Shown here piece after piece: positions 8,157 through 18,066 of a DNA stretch of 64,000 nt. Source of the DNA: Ornithinibacillus bavariensis. Lineage in GTDB: Bacteria > Bacillota > Bacilli > Bacillales > Amphibacillaceae. A program made the position numbers and the translations under genes. The stretch covers positions 248,001 through 312,000 of the forward strand of contig NZ_BORP01000004.1 in assembly GCF_018333235.1 (NCBI RefSeq), in the 5' to 3' direction. Positions within the stretch are counted from its first letter, which is position 1, and the number at the start of each line of letters is the position of its first letter. Under the pieces are notes generated by a model, which saw only the letters and a program-made list of their open reading frames with translations, was not told the DNA's origin and ran no database searches.

Positions 8157-9134
8157 TTAATTGCCCTTTAACTTCTTAATTTCTTCTGTTAGCATTGGAA
8201 CTACTTCAAATAAGTCACCAACGATTCCGTAATCAGCAACATTAAAAATATTTGCTTCTGGGTCTTTATTAATTGCTACAATTACCTTTGAATTAGACAT
8301 CCCGGCTAAATGTTGAATAGCACCAGAGATTCCAACAGCTATATAAAGATCTGGCGTTACAACTTTACCAGTCTGACCTATTTGTAGCGAGTAATCACAG
8401 TAATCTGCATCACATGCTCCACGAGATGCCCCCACTGCTCCTCCTAATACTTCTGCTAATTCATATAATGGCTTGAACCCATCTGCACTTTTAACTCCTC
8501 GTCCCCCAGCTACTACTACTTTTGCTTCTGATAAATCTACACCCTCAGATGCTTTTCGTAATACCGCTTTAATAACTGTACGCAAATCAGAGATTTCAAC
8601 AGACTTCTCTTCCACATTTCCCGAACGGGATTCATCACGATCCAATGCCGGTATGTTGTTTGGGCGAATTGTTGCAAACAATAACCCATCTGTAATTACC
8701 TTCTTTTCAAAGGCTTTTCCAGAATAGATAGGTCTTGTAAATACAGTTTGACCACCATCAACATGAATATCAACAGCATCTGAAATCAAACCAACCTCTA
8801 ATTTACTTGCAATTTTTGGAGTTAAATCTTTTCCTACTGCAGTATGCCCCATTATAATACCGTAAGGGTTTTCATCTTCGATCACAGCAAGTACAGCTTG
8901 ACCATAACCTTCCGAAGTATAAGAAGTTAATTTTTCGTTTTTTACAGTAACGATGCGATCCGCTCCATAGTAAATCATTTCTTGGGCTAGGTCGTTTAAG
9001 TTTTCACTTCCACAAATTACGCCGACAACTTCTGCATCAGCATTAATTTTTTTCGCTGCAGCAATCGCTTCAAAAGTAACATTACGAAGGACGCCATCTC
9101 TAGATTCACCAATAACTAGTATTTTTTCGCTCAT
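8157..9134 (-). CDS. etfA: Electron transfer flavoprotein alpha subunit
   Basis: EtfA pairs with EtfB to carry electrons from acyl-CoA dehydrogenases to the respiratory chain. The 325-residue protein has the N-terminal nucleotide-binding-like domain (residues about 3-180). The C-terminal FAD domain has the signature GGRGVKSADGFKPLYELAEV, then GGAVGASRGACDADY and QIGQTGKVVTPDLYIAVGIS. It follows etfB by 27 bp and ends the fad operon at a terminator. Its neighbours place it in fatty acid beta-oxidation. Confidence 0.97.
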   Translation of the reverse strand: MSEKILVIGESRDGVLRNVTFEAIAAAKKINADAEVVGVICGSENLNDLAQEMIYYGADRIVTVKNEKLTSYTSEGYGQAVLAVIEDENPYGIIMGHTAVGKDLTPKIASKLEVGLISDAVDIHVDGGQTVFTRPIYSGKAFEKKVITDGLLFATIRPNNIPALDRDESRSGNVEEKSVEISDLRTVIKAVLRKASEGVDLSEAKVVVAGGRGVKSADGFKPLYELAEVLGGAVGASRGACDADYCDYSLQIGQTGKVVTPDLYIAVGISGAIQHLAGMSNSKVIVAINKDPEANIFNVADYGIVGDLFEVVPMLTEEIKKLKGN

Positions 9135-9161
9135 GAGTATTTCTCCCTTCTGTCATCCAAA

Positions 9162-9935
9162 TTAAAGTACTTTCGCTTCATTTCTAAGCAGCGAAACAAG
9201 TTCCTTCACTTGATCCTCTAACTCTCCATTAAGCACTCTTCCAGCCTCTTTTTGTGGAGGTAAGAAAATATCAATTGTTTTTGTTTTTGGCTCTAACTCG
9301 TCTTCATCTAAATCAAGATCATCGATTTCTAATTCATCCAATGGCTTTTTCTTCGCCTTCATAATTCCAGGTAAAGATGGATATCTTGGCTCATTTAGTC
9401 CTTGCTGACAAGTGACAAGTAATGGTAATGTTGTTTCTACTTTCTCGACATCACCTTCTACGTCTTTATCAATTTTTGCTGTATTACCATCAATTGCTAG
9501 GCTTGTAATCGTTGTTACATAAGAAAAACCTAAGCGTTCTGCTAAACGTGGACCTACTTGCCCACTTGCTTCGTCAATGGCAACATTTCCAGCAAGAATT
9601 AAATCTACATCTTTATCTTCAAAAAACGCTTCCAATATTTTAACTGTTGTATATTGATCTCCGTCTTCAAGATCATCTTCTGTATTTATTAATACAGCCT
9701 TATCAGCACCCATTGCTAAAGCTGTGCGTAATTGCTTTTCTGAATCTTCATCCCCTACTGTTACGACAGTTACTTCTCCACCGTGCTCATCACGCTGTTT
9801 AATCGCTTCCTCTACCGCATATTCGTCATAAGGATTGATGATAAACTCAGCACCATCATCCTCTATACGACCGTTTGAAACAGAAATTTTTTCTTCTGTA
9901 TCAAATGTTTTCTTTAATAATACGTAAATGTTCAT
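9162..9935 (-). CDS. etfB: Electron transfer flavoprotein beta subunit
   Basis: EtfB is the AMP-binding partner of EtfA in the cytoplasmic electron-transfer flavoprotein. The 257-residue length is usual. Family marks are NPYDEYAVEEAIKQRDEHGG near residues 35-54, AMGADKAVLI, VDLILAGNVAIDEASGQVGP, and the LPLLVTCQQGLNEPRYPSLP loop. A short acidic linker (DELEIDDLDLDEDELEP) occurs towards the C-terminus. The gene lies 33 bp after fadB and 27 bp before etfA, a tight operon arrangement. Confidence 0.97.
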   Translation of the reverse strand: MNIYVLLKKTFDTEEKISVSNGRIEDDGAEFIINPYDEYAVEEAIKQRDEHGGEVTVVTVGDEDSEKQLRTALAMGADKAVLINTEDDLEDGDQYTTVKILEAFFEDKDVDLILAGNVAIDEASGQVGPRLAERLGFSYVTTITSLAIDGNTAKIDKDVEGDVEKVETTLPLLVTCQQGLNEPRYPSLPGIMKAKKKPLDELEIDDLDLDEDELEPKTKTIDIFLPPQKEAGRVLNGELEDQVKELVSLLRNEAKVL

Positions 9936-9968
9936 TTGACTTCCTCCTCTAGTAAACTATTAAGCTGA

Positions 9969-10742
9969 TTATCTATCGATAAAATTAGGCTTTCTCTTTT
10001 CAATGAAAGCTTGGACCCCTTCTTTAGCATCCTCAGAACCAAAGATTTCACCAAATGCCTTGGCTTCTGCTTTTACCCCAATTGCAAAATTATCATTTTT
10101 CGCATACGAAACTAATTGCATAATACGATTAATGGTTGGCTTGCTTTTAGCTGCAATTTTACTTGCGACTGAAAAAGCAACATCAAAAACCTCTTCCTCA
10201 CTCGTAATTTGATTAACCAGTCCTAATTGATATGCTTCTTTCGCAGAAATCGGCTCACCAGTTAATATCATCTCATAAGCTTTCGGTGTTCCAACTAGTT
10301 GTGGCAATCTTTGTGTTCCAGCAAAACCTGGGATTATACCAAGAGTAAGCTCTGGTAGCCCTAATTTTGCGTTTTCGGTAGCTATACGAATATGACAAGC
10401 CATTGCAAGTTCCAATCCACCACCAAGTGCAGCACCATGAATGGCCGCAATAACAGGAATGGAGAGATTCTCTATTCGATCAAATATTTGCTGACCAAAT
10501 TCTGAAAGGGATTGGTAATCAGAAGCTTCCTGAAGGGATGTAAATTCTTTTATATCTGCTCCTGCAGAAAAAAATCTTCCCTCTCCCTTTAAGACAATTG
10601 CTTTTACTTTTTCCTCGCGTTGAATCTCATCCAGCCTTTCTGAAAGCGCTTTTAATAGATTGCTAGATAATGCATTAGCAGGTGGGCTCTGGATAGTTAG
10701 AGTCGCCACATGCTGATGCAATTCATACAAAATTGTTCCCAA
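9969..10742 (-). CDS. fadB: Enoyl-CoA hydratase/isomerase FadB (YsiB)
   Basis: This crotonase-family enzyme hydrates trans-2-enoyl-CoA in beta-oxidation. The oxyanion-hole regions are visible as FFSAGADIKEF (residues about 57-67) and IHGAALGGGLELAMACH (about 100-116). The catalytic glutamate lies in GLPELTLGIIPGFAGTQRLP. The length is 257 residues. The start is TTG at 10740-10742, preceded by AGAGGTG. It stands between fadR and etfB on the same strand, as in the B. subtilis lcfA-fadR-fadB-etfBA cluster. It is a stand-alone hydratase, without the dehydrogenase domain of proteobacterial FadB. Confidence 0.94.
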   Translation of the reverse strand: MGTILYELHQHVATLTIQSPPANALSSNLLKALSERLDEIQREEKVKAIVLKGEGRFFSAGADIKEFTSLQEASDYQSLSEFGQQIFDRIENLSIPVIAAIHGAALGGGLELAMACHIRIATENAKLGLPELTLGIIPGFAGTQRLPQLVGTPKAYEMILTGEPISAKEAYQLGLVNQITSEEEVFDVAFSVASKIAAKSKPTINRIMQLVSYAKNDNFAIGVKAEAKAFGEIFGSEDAKEGVQAFIEKRKPNFIDR

Positions 10743-10791
10743 GTTTACACCTCTTCTCGAAAATCAATTCTTTTTATAAAACTATGTAATT

Positions 10792-11376
10792 CTATCTAAC
10801 CATAATACCTTTTGTAAGTAAATCATGAACAGCAGGAGCAAGACCAACTAGATCATATTTTTCCTCATTCATTACCCAGTTTGTCACAGTCTCATCAAGC
10901 GTACCGAATATCATTTGTCTCATTAATTGTTTATTCATATCATTCCGGAAAATTTTTTGCTCAATTCCTTCTTTGATAATGCCATCAATAACATCTAGGT
11001 ACGGCTTTAAAATACTATTGATTTGATGTCTTAATGTTAGATTCGATTGTCTAAGCTCCAACTGTGTCACGATTGCTAAGTGATGATTAGCTGCAAGCTG
11101 TCTAAAATGCATTTGGATAAGCGTTAACAGCTTATCACTTGCAGTTTCTCTTTGACTTGTTGCAGAAGCAATTTGTTCAATAAATTGGCCCATCTTTTCT
11201 TCAAATACGGAAACAAGAATGTCTTCTTTATTTTTAAAGTACAAATAGATGGTCCCATCTGCTACACCAGCTTTCTTAGCTATCTTTGACACCTGTGATC
11301 CATGGTAGCCATTTTCTGCTATAACATCTACTGCTGCATCTATAATTAAATTATATTTAGGTTTATTTTTCTTCAT
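10792..11376 (-). CDS. fadR: TetR-family fatty acid degradation repressor FadR
   Basis: FadR (YsiA) represses beta-oxidation genes and is released by long-chain acyl-CoA. The N-terminal TetR helix-turn-helix covers residues about 8-54: IIDAAVDVIAENGYHGSQVS followed by IAKKAGVADGTIYLYFKNKE. The ligand-binding all-helical domain follows, to 194 residues, the size of the B. subtilis protein. A perfect inverted repeat of the FadR-operator type lies just upstream (11411-11430), so the gene probably controls itself along with fadB-etfBA. Unlike a simple lcfA-led operon, there is a 129-bp gap with its own operator after lcfA. Confidence 0.94.
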   Translation of the reverse strand: MKKNKPKYNLIIDAAVDVIAENGYHGSQVSKIAKKAGVADGTIYLYFKNKEDILVSVFEEKMGQFIEQIASATSQRETASDKLLTLIQMHFRQLAANHHLAIVTQLELRQSNLTLRHQINSILKPYLDVIDGIIKEGIEQKIFRNDMNKQLMRQMIFGTLDETVTNWVMNEEKYDLVGLAPAVHDLLTKGIMVR

Positions 11377-11410
11377 TTTCTTTCTCCTTCACACTTAACC
11401 ATGCTGACAA

Positions 11411-11430
11411 ATGAATGAATCATCATTCAT
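11411..11430. promoter_or_regulatory. FadR-type operator
   Basis: ATGAATGA-ATCA-TCATTCAT is a perfect inverted repeat of eight bases per arm, 34 bp upstream of the fadR start. It matches the TGAATGA/TCATTCA half-sites known for Bacillus FadR. I did not see a similar site directly upstream of lcfA. Confidence 0.8.
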
Positions 11431-11505
11431 TTTATATTGTAAAATGATATACCTAATCTGTCAATAACTAGGCATGTACTTTTGGGAAGGAAAAGAGATT
11501 TTTGT

Positions 11506-13206
11506 TTAAGAAGTAGGTGACTCTGTCTTATATTTACTTTTCTCTTCATCAATTAATTGCCTTCTCAGGATTTTTCCTACGGCTGTTTTTGGTAACTCAT
11601 CACGAAAATCATAAATTCTTGGTACCTTATATGCAGCAAGGTTTTCACGACAATATGCATTTAATTCCTCTTCCGTTACGGCATACCCTTCTTTTATCAC
11701 GACATACGCCTTCACCGTTTCACCTCTGTATGGATCGGGAACACCGGCCACTACTGCTTCTAAAACGGCTTCATGTTCATATAAAACCTCTTCTACCTCA
11801 CGCGGATAAATATTGTAACCACCCGCAATAATCATATCCTTTTTACGGTCTACAATATAGAAATAACCATTCTCATCCATGTATCCTAAATCACCTGTTA
11901 ATAACCAACCGTCCTTCAACGTATTTTCTGTATCCTCTGGCTTGTTCCAATAACCCTTCATCACCTGTGGACCTTTTACTGCTAATTCTCCAACTTCACC
12001 AGCTTTGACCTCATCTTCATAGGTCTCCATGTTTAAGATTTTAGCATCTGTATCTGGCCATGGTATTCCAATACTACCACTTATTCGATTTCCGTAGACT
12101 AGATTAGCATGTGTTACTGGAGATGATTCGGTTAACCCATATCCTTCAACGAGTCGACCACTTGTCACTTTTTCAAATTTCTCTTGAACCTCTACTGGGA
12201 GTGGAGCCGATCCACTAATACAAGCTTGAACAGAGGAGAGATCATATTTTTGTAAATCTGGATGGTTTAACAATCCGATGTATATTGTCGGCGCTCCAGG
12301 AAACAAGGTTGGCTTCAACTTATGAATGGTTTTTAGGACTTCTCCCGCATTAAACTTTGGTAGGAGGATCATTTTTGCCCCGTTAAAGATAGAAATGTTC
12401 ATGACTGCGGTCATACCATAGACATGGAAGAAAGGTAATACACCGAGTACTACTTCTTCACCCTTTTTCATTTTGTAAATCCATGCTTCACACATCTTTG
12501 CATTGGCTACTAAATTACGGTGAGTTAGAATAACGCCTTTAGGAAAGCCTGTCGTTCCACCTGTGTATTGTAATAAGGCAATATCCTCTACTGGATCAAC
12601 CGCTACCTTTTGATAAGCTGCTTCCGCTTTCGCCATAATGGATGTCCATAAATGTGTATTGCTAGACTCTTCTACTTTCACAACCATATTGTATTGCTTT
12701 TTTTGAATAAATGGGTAAATAAGGTTTTTCGGAAACGGTAAATAATCCTTTATCCCTGTAACAATCATGTGTTCTAGAGACGTGTTACCTTTCACACTAG
12801 TTACCCTTGGAACAAGAATGTCCAGGCAAACAATTACCCTCGAACCAGAATCCTTCATTTGATATTCTAGTTCTCTTTCGGTGTAAAGTGGATTAGTTTG
12901 CACAACAACCGCTCCAGCCATCAATGCACCATAATAGCCTATGACAGCCTGTGGACTATTTGGTAACATGATAGCAACTCGGTCTCCCTTTACTACACCC
13001 AAGCCTTGTAAATAATTTGCAAACTTCTTCGCAGACTGACACAGCTCCTCATAAGTTAATTCTTTTCCCATAAAATAAAGCGCTTTCTTTTCTTTGTACC
13101 TTAATGCAGTATCTTCTAAAAAATGATGTAATGGCTTCTCATCATAATGTAGAGAAGTCGGTATTTCCTTAGGATAATGCTGATGCCATCTTCTTTCTTC
13201 AACCAT
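11506..13206 (-). CDS. lcfA: Long-chain-fatty-acid--CoA ligase
   Basis: LcfA activates long-chain fatty acids to acyl-CoA with ATP, at the cytoplasmic side of the membrane, ahead of beta-oxidation. The AMP-binding signature YTGGTTGFPKGVILTHRN lies near residues 214-231. VEGYGLTESSPVTH is the acyl-adenylate motif. The TGDLGYMDENGYFYIVDRKK segment and the C-terminal PKTAVGKILRRQL lysine motif complete the ANL fold. The 566-residue length matches B. subtilis LcfA. It precedes fadR on the same strand; the intergenic operator suggests that part of the cluster can be transcribed separately. Confidence 0.96.
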   Translation of the reverse strand: MVEERRWHQHYPKEIPTSLHYDEKPLHHFLEDTALRYKEKKALYFMGKELTYEELCQSAKKFANYLQGLGVVKGDRVAIMLPNSPQAVIGYYGALMAGAVVVQTNPLYTERELEYQMKDSGSRVIVCLDILVPRVTSVKGNTSLEHMIVTGIKDYLPFPKNLIYPFIQKKQYNMVVKVEESSNTHLWTSIMAKAEAAYQKVAVDPVEDIALLQYTGGTTGFPKGVILTHRNLVANAKMCEAWIYKMKKGEEVVLGVLPFFHVYGMTAVMNISIFNGAKMILLPKFNAGEVLKTIHKLKPTLFPGAPTIYIGLLNHPDLQKYDLSSVQACISGSAPLPVEVQEKFEKVTSGRLVEGYGLTESSPVTHANLVYGNRISGSIGIPWPDTDAKILNMETYEDEVKAGEVGELAVKGPQVMKGYWNKPEDTENTLKDGWLLTGDLGYMDENGYFYIVDRKKDMIIAGGYNIYPREVEEVLYEHEAVLEAVVAGVPDPYRGETVKAYVVIKEGYAVTEEELNAYCRENLAAYKVPRIYDFRDELPKTAVGKILRRQLIDEEKSKYKTESPTS

Positions 13207-13310
13207 TAGAATACCTCCTTTTTAGTATACTTATATCCTATTATACCGACTTATTAATATTTTTTGAATTCTTATTTTCCTTTATTGTTAAAATTATTTG
13301 ATTTCTCGCA

Positions 13311-13409
13311 TTAAAATATACTGAAATCAATATCAAATGTAAGGTAGATAACACCTACTATTACGAAAACTACTGCTACACCAATACATATCTTTGCTAA
13401 AGTTTCCAT
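13311..13409 (-). CDS. Small single-pass membrane peptide (32 residues)
   Basis: This short reading frame lies between yshE and lcfA. The start is ATG at 13407-13409 with GGGAGAG seven bases or so upstream, and the stop is TAA at 13311-13313. The peptide starts METLAKICIGVAVVFVIVGV and ends in YLTFDIDFSIF, so residues about 6-24 form one hydrophobic helix. It starts 20 bp after the yshE stop codon and reads in the same direction, so it may be the last gene of the mutS2-yshE unit. I do not recognise a family. It is supported by the ribosome binding site, the spacing and the clear transmembrane pattern, not by homology. Confidence 0.6.
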   Translation of the reverse strand: METLAKICIGVAVVFVIVGVIYLTFDIDFSIF

Positions 13410-13429
13410 CTGACTCTCCCTCACATAAA

Positions 13430-13837
13430 TTAGATGATACTTGCCCCAATTATAAACGATAAACCAATTGAAATTATCATAGAAATTAGTCCAACAGCTT
13501 TATTTCCTTTGCCAATCTCTTCATCAATTTTCATTGTTGGTGTCAAAAACTCAAAGATAAAATACCCTAATAAAAGTAGTACAAACCCTACCGTTCCCCA
13601 TGCAATACTAATTAATAACGTATCATTATGTTCAATAGAGTAACGGAATATGGTAGCAATCCCGAATATTTTCCCACCAGTGGCCATTGCTACCGCAAGA
13701 TTTCCTTTTCTAATCTCTTCCCAGTTTTTATACGAAGTAACTAATTCAAAAATAGCTAAAAAAACTATTGTGCATAGAATAACAACACTGTATCGTGCCG
13801 CAGTATCTACTAGTACATTCTCCCAAAATCCGTTCAT
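13430..13837 (-). CDS. yshE: DUF350 membrane protein YshE
   Basis: This is a 135-residue integral membrane protein of the DUF350 family (the UPF0719 family in B. subtilis). Four hydrophobic segments are visible: residues about 13-33, 45-66, 72-95 and 112-134. The conserved spacing includes GNLAVAMATGGKIFGIA and IGKGNKAVGLISMIISIG, two similar GNxAVxxxxxG motifs that suggest an internal duplication. Its function is unknown. It begins 28 bp after mutS2 and is followed by the 32-residue membrane peptide. Confidence 0.88.
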   Translation of the reverse strand: MNGFWENVLVDTAARYSVVILCTIVFLAIFELVTSYKNWEEIRKGNLAVAMATGGKIFGIATIFRYSIEHNDTLLISIAWGTVGFVLLLLGYFIFEFLTPTMKIDEEIGKGNKAVGLISMIISIGLSFIIGASII

Positions 13838-13865
13838 CTACGTACCCTCCCCCTCTAATTCCAAC

Positions 13866-16205
13866 TTATCGAAATTCAATAACAGTCACACCACTACCAC
13901 CTTCTCCTGCATCACCAGGACGAGAAGAGGAAATACTTGGGTGCTTTTTCACATACTCCTGTACACCCTTCCGAAGTGCACCAGTACCTTTACCATGTAT
14001 GATAAAAGCTTTCGGATATCCTGCCAATACAGCATCATCAATATATTTCTCCAATTTGAGTAAAGCATCTTCAAAACGTTCGCCACGCAGATCCAACTCT
14101 AATGGTACATGATAGTTAGATCCTTTTACAGTTGTTAAAGGTTTTTCATAGGTCTTTTTAGGCTTGCCGACCAAATGTATGTCATTTCGTTTTACCTTTA
14201 CCTTCATAATACCTACTTGAACTAAATATTCATTGTCATTAACCTTTTCTAGAACTGTACCATTTTGATTTACTGTTAATAGTTTAATTTCATCACCAGG
14301 TTGTAATTCTGCTTTTGTTACATCCTGTTTAACTTCTTTTACTTGCTTAGTAGAAAGCTTAGGTTGTGCCTCTTCTAACATTTTTCTCGCTTCTATCCAT
14401 TCATGCTCCTTCAGCTGGGCATCAGTCTTCATCTTACGAATTTCTCCGACAATAATTTCAGCTTCCTCACGTGCCTTATTTAAAGCTTTTTCTGCTTTTT
14501 CCTCTGCCTTCTTATATAATAATTCACGCTTACGCTCGAACTCCTGCCATTCCTCTTGAATTTGATTTCGGAGTTTTTCACTTTCTAATAAGACCCTATG
14601 CGCCTCTTCATATTCTCTTTCAGCCTGAAGCTTTGACGTTTCAAGGGAAGCAATCATGTTTTCTACACTCTTAGAATCAACTCCAATAAGGCTTTTTGCT
14701 CTTTCAATAATTGTATCTTCTAGTCCAAGCCGTTTGGAAATTTCAAATGCATTACTTCTTCCAGGTACACCAATTAATAATCTGTAGGTTGGTTGAAGTG
14801 TTTCAACATCGAATTCCATCGATGCATTGATCACGTTTTCCCGGTTATAGCCATATGCCTTTAATTCAGGATAGTGAGTTGTAGCGATGACACGAGCATT
14901 TCTAGAAATTACTTCATCTAATATTGACATTGCAAGCGCTGCACCCTCCTGTGGATCCGTTCCAGCACCTAATTCATCAAACAACACAAGCGTATGATCA
15001 TCCACCTGCTTTAAAATATCAACAATATTCGTCATATGAGAGGAAAATGTACTCAAGTTTTGTTCAATGGACTGCTCATCACCAATATCAGCAAAGACAT
15101 GCGTAAATACTGCTAACTCACAACCATCTAGTGCAGGCACTTGTAGACCAGATTGTGCCATAAGTATACACAGACCAACCATTTTTAAGGTTACTGTCTT
15201 TCCACCAGTATTAGGTCCCGTTATCACAATAGAGGTGAAATCTTTACCAATTTCAATATCATTTGCTACTACTTCATCTATTGCAATTAATGGATGACGA
15301 GCTTGCTGCATCTTAATATATCCTTGATCATTCATTTTTGGTCTTGATGCCTTCATCTCGCGACCTAGATTTGCTCTGGCAAACATATAATCAATTTTGG
15401 CTAATCGAATAACATTCTCCATTAAAAAAACCTCTTCAGCCGCAATACTTTGGCTAAGTTCCTTTAATATCCGATCAATTTCTTGTTTCTCCTTTGCATG
15501 CAATTCTTGTAATTGGTTATTTAAATCGACTACTACTTTTGGTTCCATAAACAAGGTTTGACCGGAGGCAGATTGATCATGTACAATTCCACCTACTGCT
15601 CCGCGATACTCATGTTTAACTGGTAATACATAACGATCATTTCGAATCGTTATAATCGCATCAGACAGCATATTACTTTTCATTCTTGTATAGCTTTCTA
15701 GCTTTTCTCGGACTCTGCTTTCATTTGTTCGAATCGACGAACGAATACCTCTTAGTTTTTCAGAAGCACTATCCATTACATTTCCGTGATCATCTATACA
15801 GCTTTTGATTTTCATTTCTAAATTGCGTAGGGCTGTAATTCCTTCAACCGTCTCTTTTAGAATAGGGACTTCCTCTTCAAGTCCCTCGATAAACTCTTTT
15901 GCCTGACGTCCGCCGTATATTGTGTTCGCTATATCGAGGCATTCTGAAGTACTTAATACCCCACCGATAACACTCCGTTTAATACTTGCACGGATATCAG
16001 AAATTCCCCCTAATGGAACTTGTGCATTTAATCGCAATACATTTGCCGCTTCATCGGTTTCAGCTTGGAGCTGATTTACCTCTTCTATATTTGTGGATGG
16101 CTTCAATCGGGCAGCAAGGTCTTTTCCCAAGCTAGTTGCTGCATGATTACTTAATCGCTCGATTATTTTTTTAAATTCTAACACTCGTAATATTCGCTCG
16201 TTCAT
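13866..16205 (-). CDS. mutS2: Endonuclease/ribosome-splitting ATPase MutS2
   Basis: MutS2 is a MutS-like ATPase without the mismatch-recognition domain; in Bacillus it has been linked to suppression of recombination and to rescue of collided ribosomes. The core and clamp helices span residues about 1-310. The ATPase follows with Walker [10 protein letters not shown] near 330, then [20 protein letters not shown] and [18 protein letters not shown] long coiled coil occurs at about 510-620. The C-terminal Smr nuclease domain (about 705-779) begins [20 protein letters not shown] and includes [14 protein letters not shown]. The length of 779 is standard. Confidence 0.96.
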   Translation of the reverse strand: MNERILRVLEFKKIIERLSNHAATSLGKDLAARLKPSTNIEEVNQLQAETDEAANVLRLNAQVPLGGISDIRASIKRSVIGGVLSTSECLDIANTIYGGRQAKEFIEGLEEEVPILKETVEGITALRNLEMKIKSCIDDHGNVMDSASEKLRGIRSSIRTNESRVREKLESYTRMKSNMLSDAIITIRNDRYVLPVKHEYRGAVGGIVHDQSASGQTLFMEPKVVVDLNNQLQELHAKEKQEIDRILKELSQSIAAEEVFLMENVIRLAKIDYMFARANLGREMKASRPKMNDQGYIKMQQARHPLIAIDEVVANDIEIGKDFTSIVITGPNTGGKTVTLKMVGLCILMAQSGLQVPALDGCELAVFTHVFADIGDEQSIEQNLSTFSSHMTNIVDILKQVDDHTLVLFDELGAGTDPQEGAALAMSILDEVISRNARVIATTHYPELKAYGYNRENVINASMEFDVETLQPTYRLLIGVPGRSNAFEISKRLGLEDTIIERAKSLIGVDSKSVENMIASLETSKLQAEREYEEAHRVLLESEKLRNQIQEEWQEFERKRELLYKKAEEKAEKALNKAREEAEIIVGEIRKMKTDAQLKEHEWIEARKMLEEAQPKLSTKQVKEVKQDVTKAELQPGDEIKLLTVNQNGTVLEKVNDNEYLVQVGIMKVKVKRNDIHLVGKPKKTYEKPLTTVKGSNYHVPLELDLRGERFEDALLKLEKYIDDAVLAGYPKAFIIHGKGTGALRKGVQEYVKKHPSISSSRPGDAGEGGSGVTVIEFR

Positions 16206-16244
16206 GTACTTGCTCCTTTAACCATGTTGTTTATTTCTTCTAAA

Positions 16245-17963
16245 TTACTTACTACGATTAAAATACGCTATAAGTTTCTCCTTTGTCCATGTATTTAGAA
16301 TCGTTTCTTTTCGGAGCCATCCTTTTCTAGCTACTCCAATGCCATATTTCATATGCTCGAGCATTTGATAGCTATGTGCATCTGTATTAATCGCTATATT
16401 CACCCCTGCTTCTTGAGCTAGCTTAGCCCATTCAGCGGAAATATCAAATCGGTTCGGATTGGCATTAATTTCTAATGCGGTATTAGTCTCTTTTGCTCGT
16501 TCAAGTAGTTTTTCCATATTTACCTTGTAACCAGGTCTTCTGCCGATTAATCGCCCGATTGGATGGGCAATTAATGAAACATATGGATTTTCTAATGCTG
16601 TATACAATCGTTTCATTATCTGCTCTTCTGTCTGACTAAAGCTAGAATGAATCGCCCCAATGACATAGTCCATTTCCTTAAGAAAATCATTTGAAAAATC
16701 AAGTGTACCATCTGGAAGAATATCCATTTCTACACCAGCAAAAATATGGATATCCGAATATTTTTCATTTAATTTCATAATTTCTTCTCGCTGGCTACGA
16801 AGGCGATCCTCATCTAATCCATTGGCTACTCGTAAATGTTTAGAGTGATCAGTGATTGCGATATAGTCATAACCAATACTTCTTGCTTGATTAACCATTT
16901 CCTCCAGTGTCTGAGCACCGTCACTCCAGGTCGTATGCATATGCAAATCCCCACGGATATCATCTAATTCAACAAGTTTAATCTGTTCCCTAAAAGCACT
17001 TATTTCACCATTATCTTCTCTAATTTCAGGCGGAATATAGTTTAGTCCAAAGTGCTGAAAAAAGTCCTTCTCCGATTGGAAAGTTAAGATCTCATTTGTT
17101 TCTTCCACTTCAATTCCGTATTCATTAATTTTTTCACCGAGAGATTTAGCCAATTGTCTCATTGCAACATTATGGTCTTTAGAACCAGTAAAATGATGTA
17201 GAGTTGTTACAAATTCATTGTCAGAGACAAGTCTAAAATCAACATTAATATCATAGACATCATCAATTGTAATAGATACCTTTGTATCACCATGAGCAAT
17301 AATATCCTTAAGTCCAGGAATTTGGACGATGGCTGCTTTAACTTTTTCAACATGATCAGTGGAAATAATAAAATCCAAATCCTTAATAGTCTCCCTCATT
17401 CTTCTGAGAGAACCGGCTCTTGAAAAGCGAATGATTTCAGGTATTGTATGCAGGTATTCTTCTATGCGCTCAGCAAGCGGTAACATATCCGCAATAGGAA
17501 TACGTTCTGGTCGCTTACCAACTTCTTGCAAAGCTACTAATATCTTTTCAGCAGATTTTTTTCCAAACCCTGCTAAGCTCTCCACTTGCCCTGATTCAAT
17601 TGCCCTCCTTAAGCTATCTGCATCAACTACGTTCAGTTCTTGATATAGCTTCGCGAGCTTTTTACCACCTAGTCCAGGTACATTGAGTAATGGCACTAGT
17701 CCCTGTGGTACTTCTTTTTGAAGGTCTTTTAACGTTGCAGATTCTCCGTTCTGTACATACTCTAGTATTACCGTACTTGTTCCTTTCCCAATGCCTTTTA
17801 TCGTTGTAAAATCCGCTATATCGGTTAAAGACCGTTCATCTCTTTCTAGTGCTTGAGCGGCTCTTCTGAACGCAGAAATTTTAAATGGATTCTCGCCTTT
17901 TAGTTCTAAATATATTGCTATTTTCTCTAATAATTTGATAACATCTTTTTTATTAACAGACAT
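16245..17963 (-). CDS. polX: DNA polymerase/3'-5' exonuclease PolX
   Basis: Bacterial PolX fills short gaps in base-excision repair and also has a PHP-type 3'-5' exonuclease and AP-endonuclease activity. The N-terminal 8-kDa and helix-hairpin-helix segments (IKGIGKGTSTVILEY, VPGLGGKKLAKLYQEL) come first. The nucleotidyltransferase palm follows, with DLDFIIS and DINVDFRLV. The C-terminal PHP domain (about residues 335-572) carries the metal motif DLHMHTTWSDG plus ITDHSKH, AGVEMDIL, IGAIHSSF and INTDAHS. The 572-residue length matches YshC of B. subtilis. It lies between cvpA and mutS2. Confidence 0.96.
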   Translation of the reverse strand: MSVNKKDVIKLLEKIAIYLELKGENPFKISAFRRAAQALERDERSLTDIADFTTIKGIGKGTSTVILEYVQNGESATLKDLQKEVPQGLVPLLNVPGLGGKKLAKLYQELNVVDADSLRRAIESGQVESLAGFGKKSAEKILVALQEVGKRPERIPIADMLPLAERIEEYLHTIPEIIRFSRAGSLRRMRETIKDLDFIISTDHVEKVKAAIVQIPGLKDIIAHGDTKVSITIDDVYDINVDFRLVSDNEFVTTLHHFTGSKDHNVAMRQLAKSLGEKINEYGIEVEETNEILTFQSEKDFFQHFGLNYIPPEIREDNGEISAFREQIKLVELDDIRGDLHMHTTWSDGAQTLEEMVNQARSIGYDYIAITDHSKHLRVANGLDEDRLRSQREEIMKLNEKYSDIHIFAGVEMDILPDGTLDFSNDFLKEMDYVIGAIHSSFSQTEEQIMKRLYTALENPYVSLIAHPIGRLIGRRPGYKVNMEKLLERAKETNTALEINANPNRFDISAEWAKLAQEAGVNIAINTDAHSYQMLEHMKYGIGVARKGWLRKETILNTWTKEKLIAYFNRSK

Positions 17964-18066
17964 AACTTCATCACCTACTTAAAAATAATGGCTAATTCAT
18001 ATAGGATATAGTCTAATTGTACAGAGCATACAATATTAATCCTAGTATTATGAATTAGCCATCTAA

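Noticed and set aside
13650-14063. 137-codon open frame on the plus strand
   Set aside because: Lies antisense across yshE and the end of mutS2, has no ribosome binding site and a composition typical of a shadow frame.
15067-15297. Open frame opposite mutS2
   Set aside because: Antisense shadow of the conserved ATPase domain.
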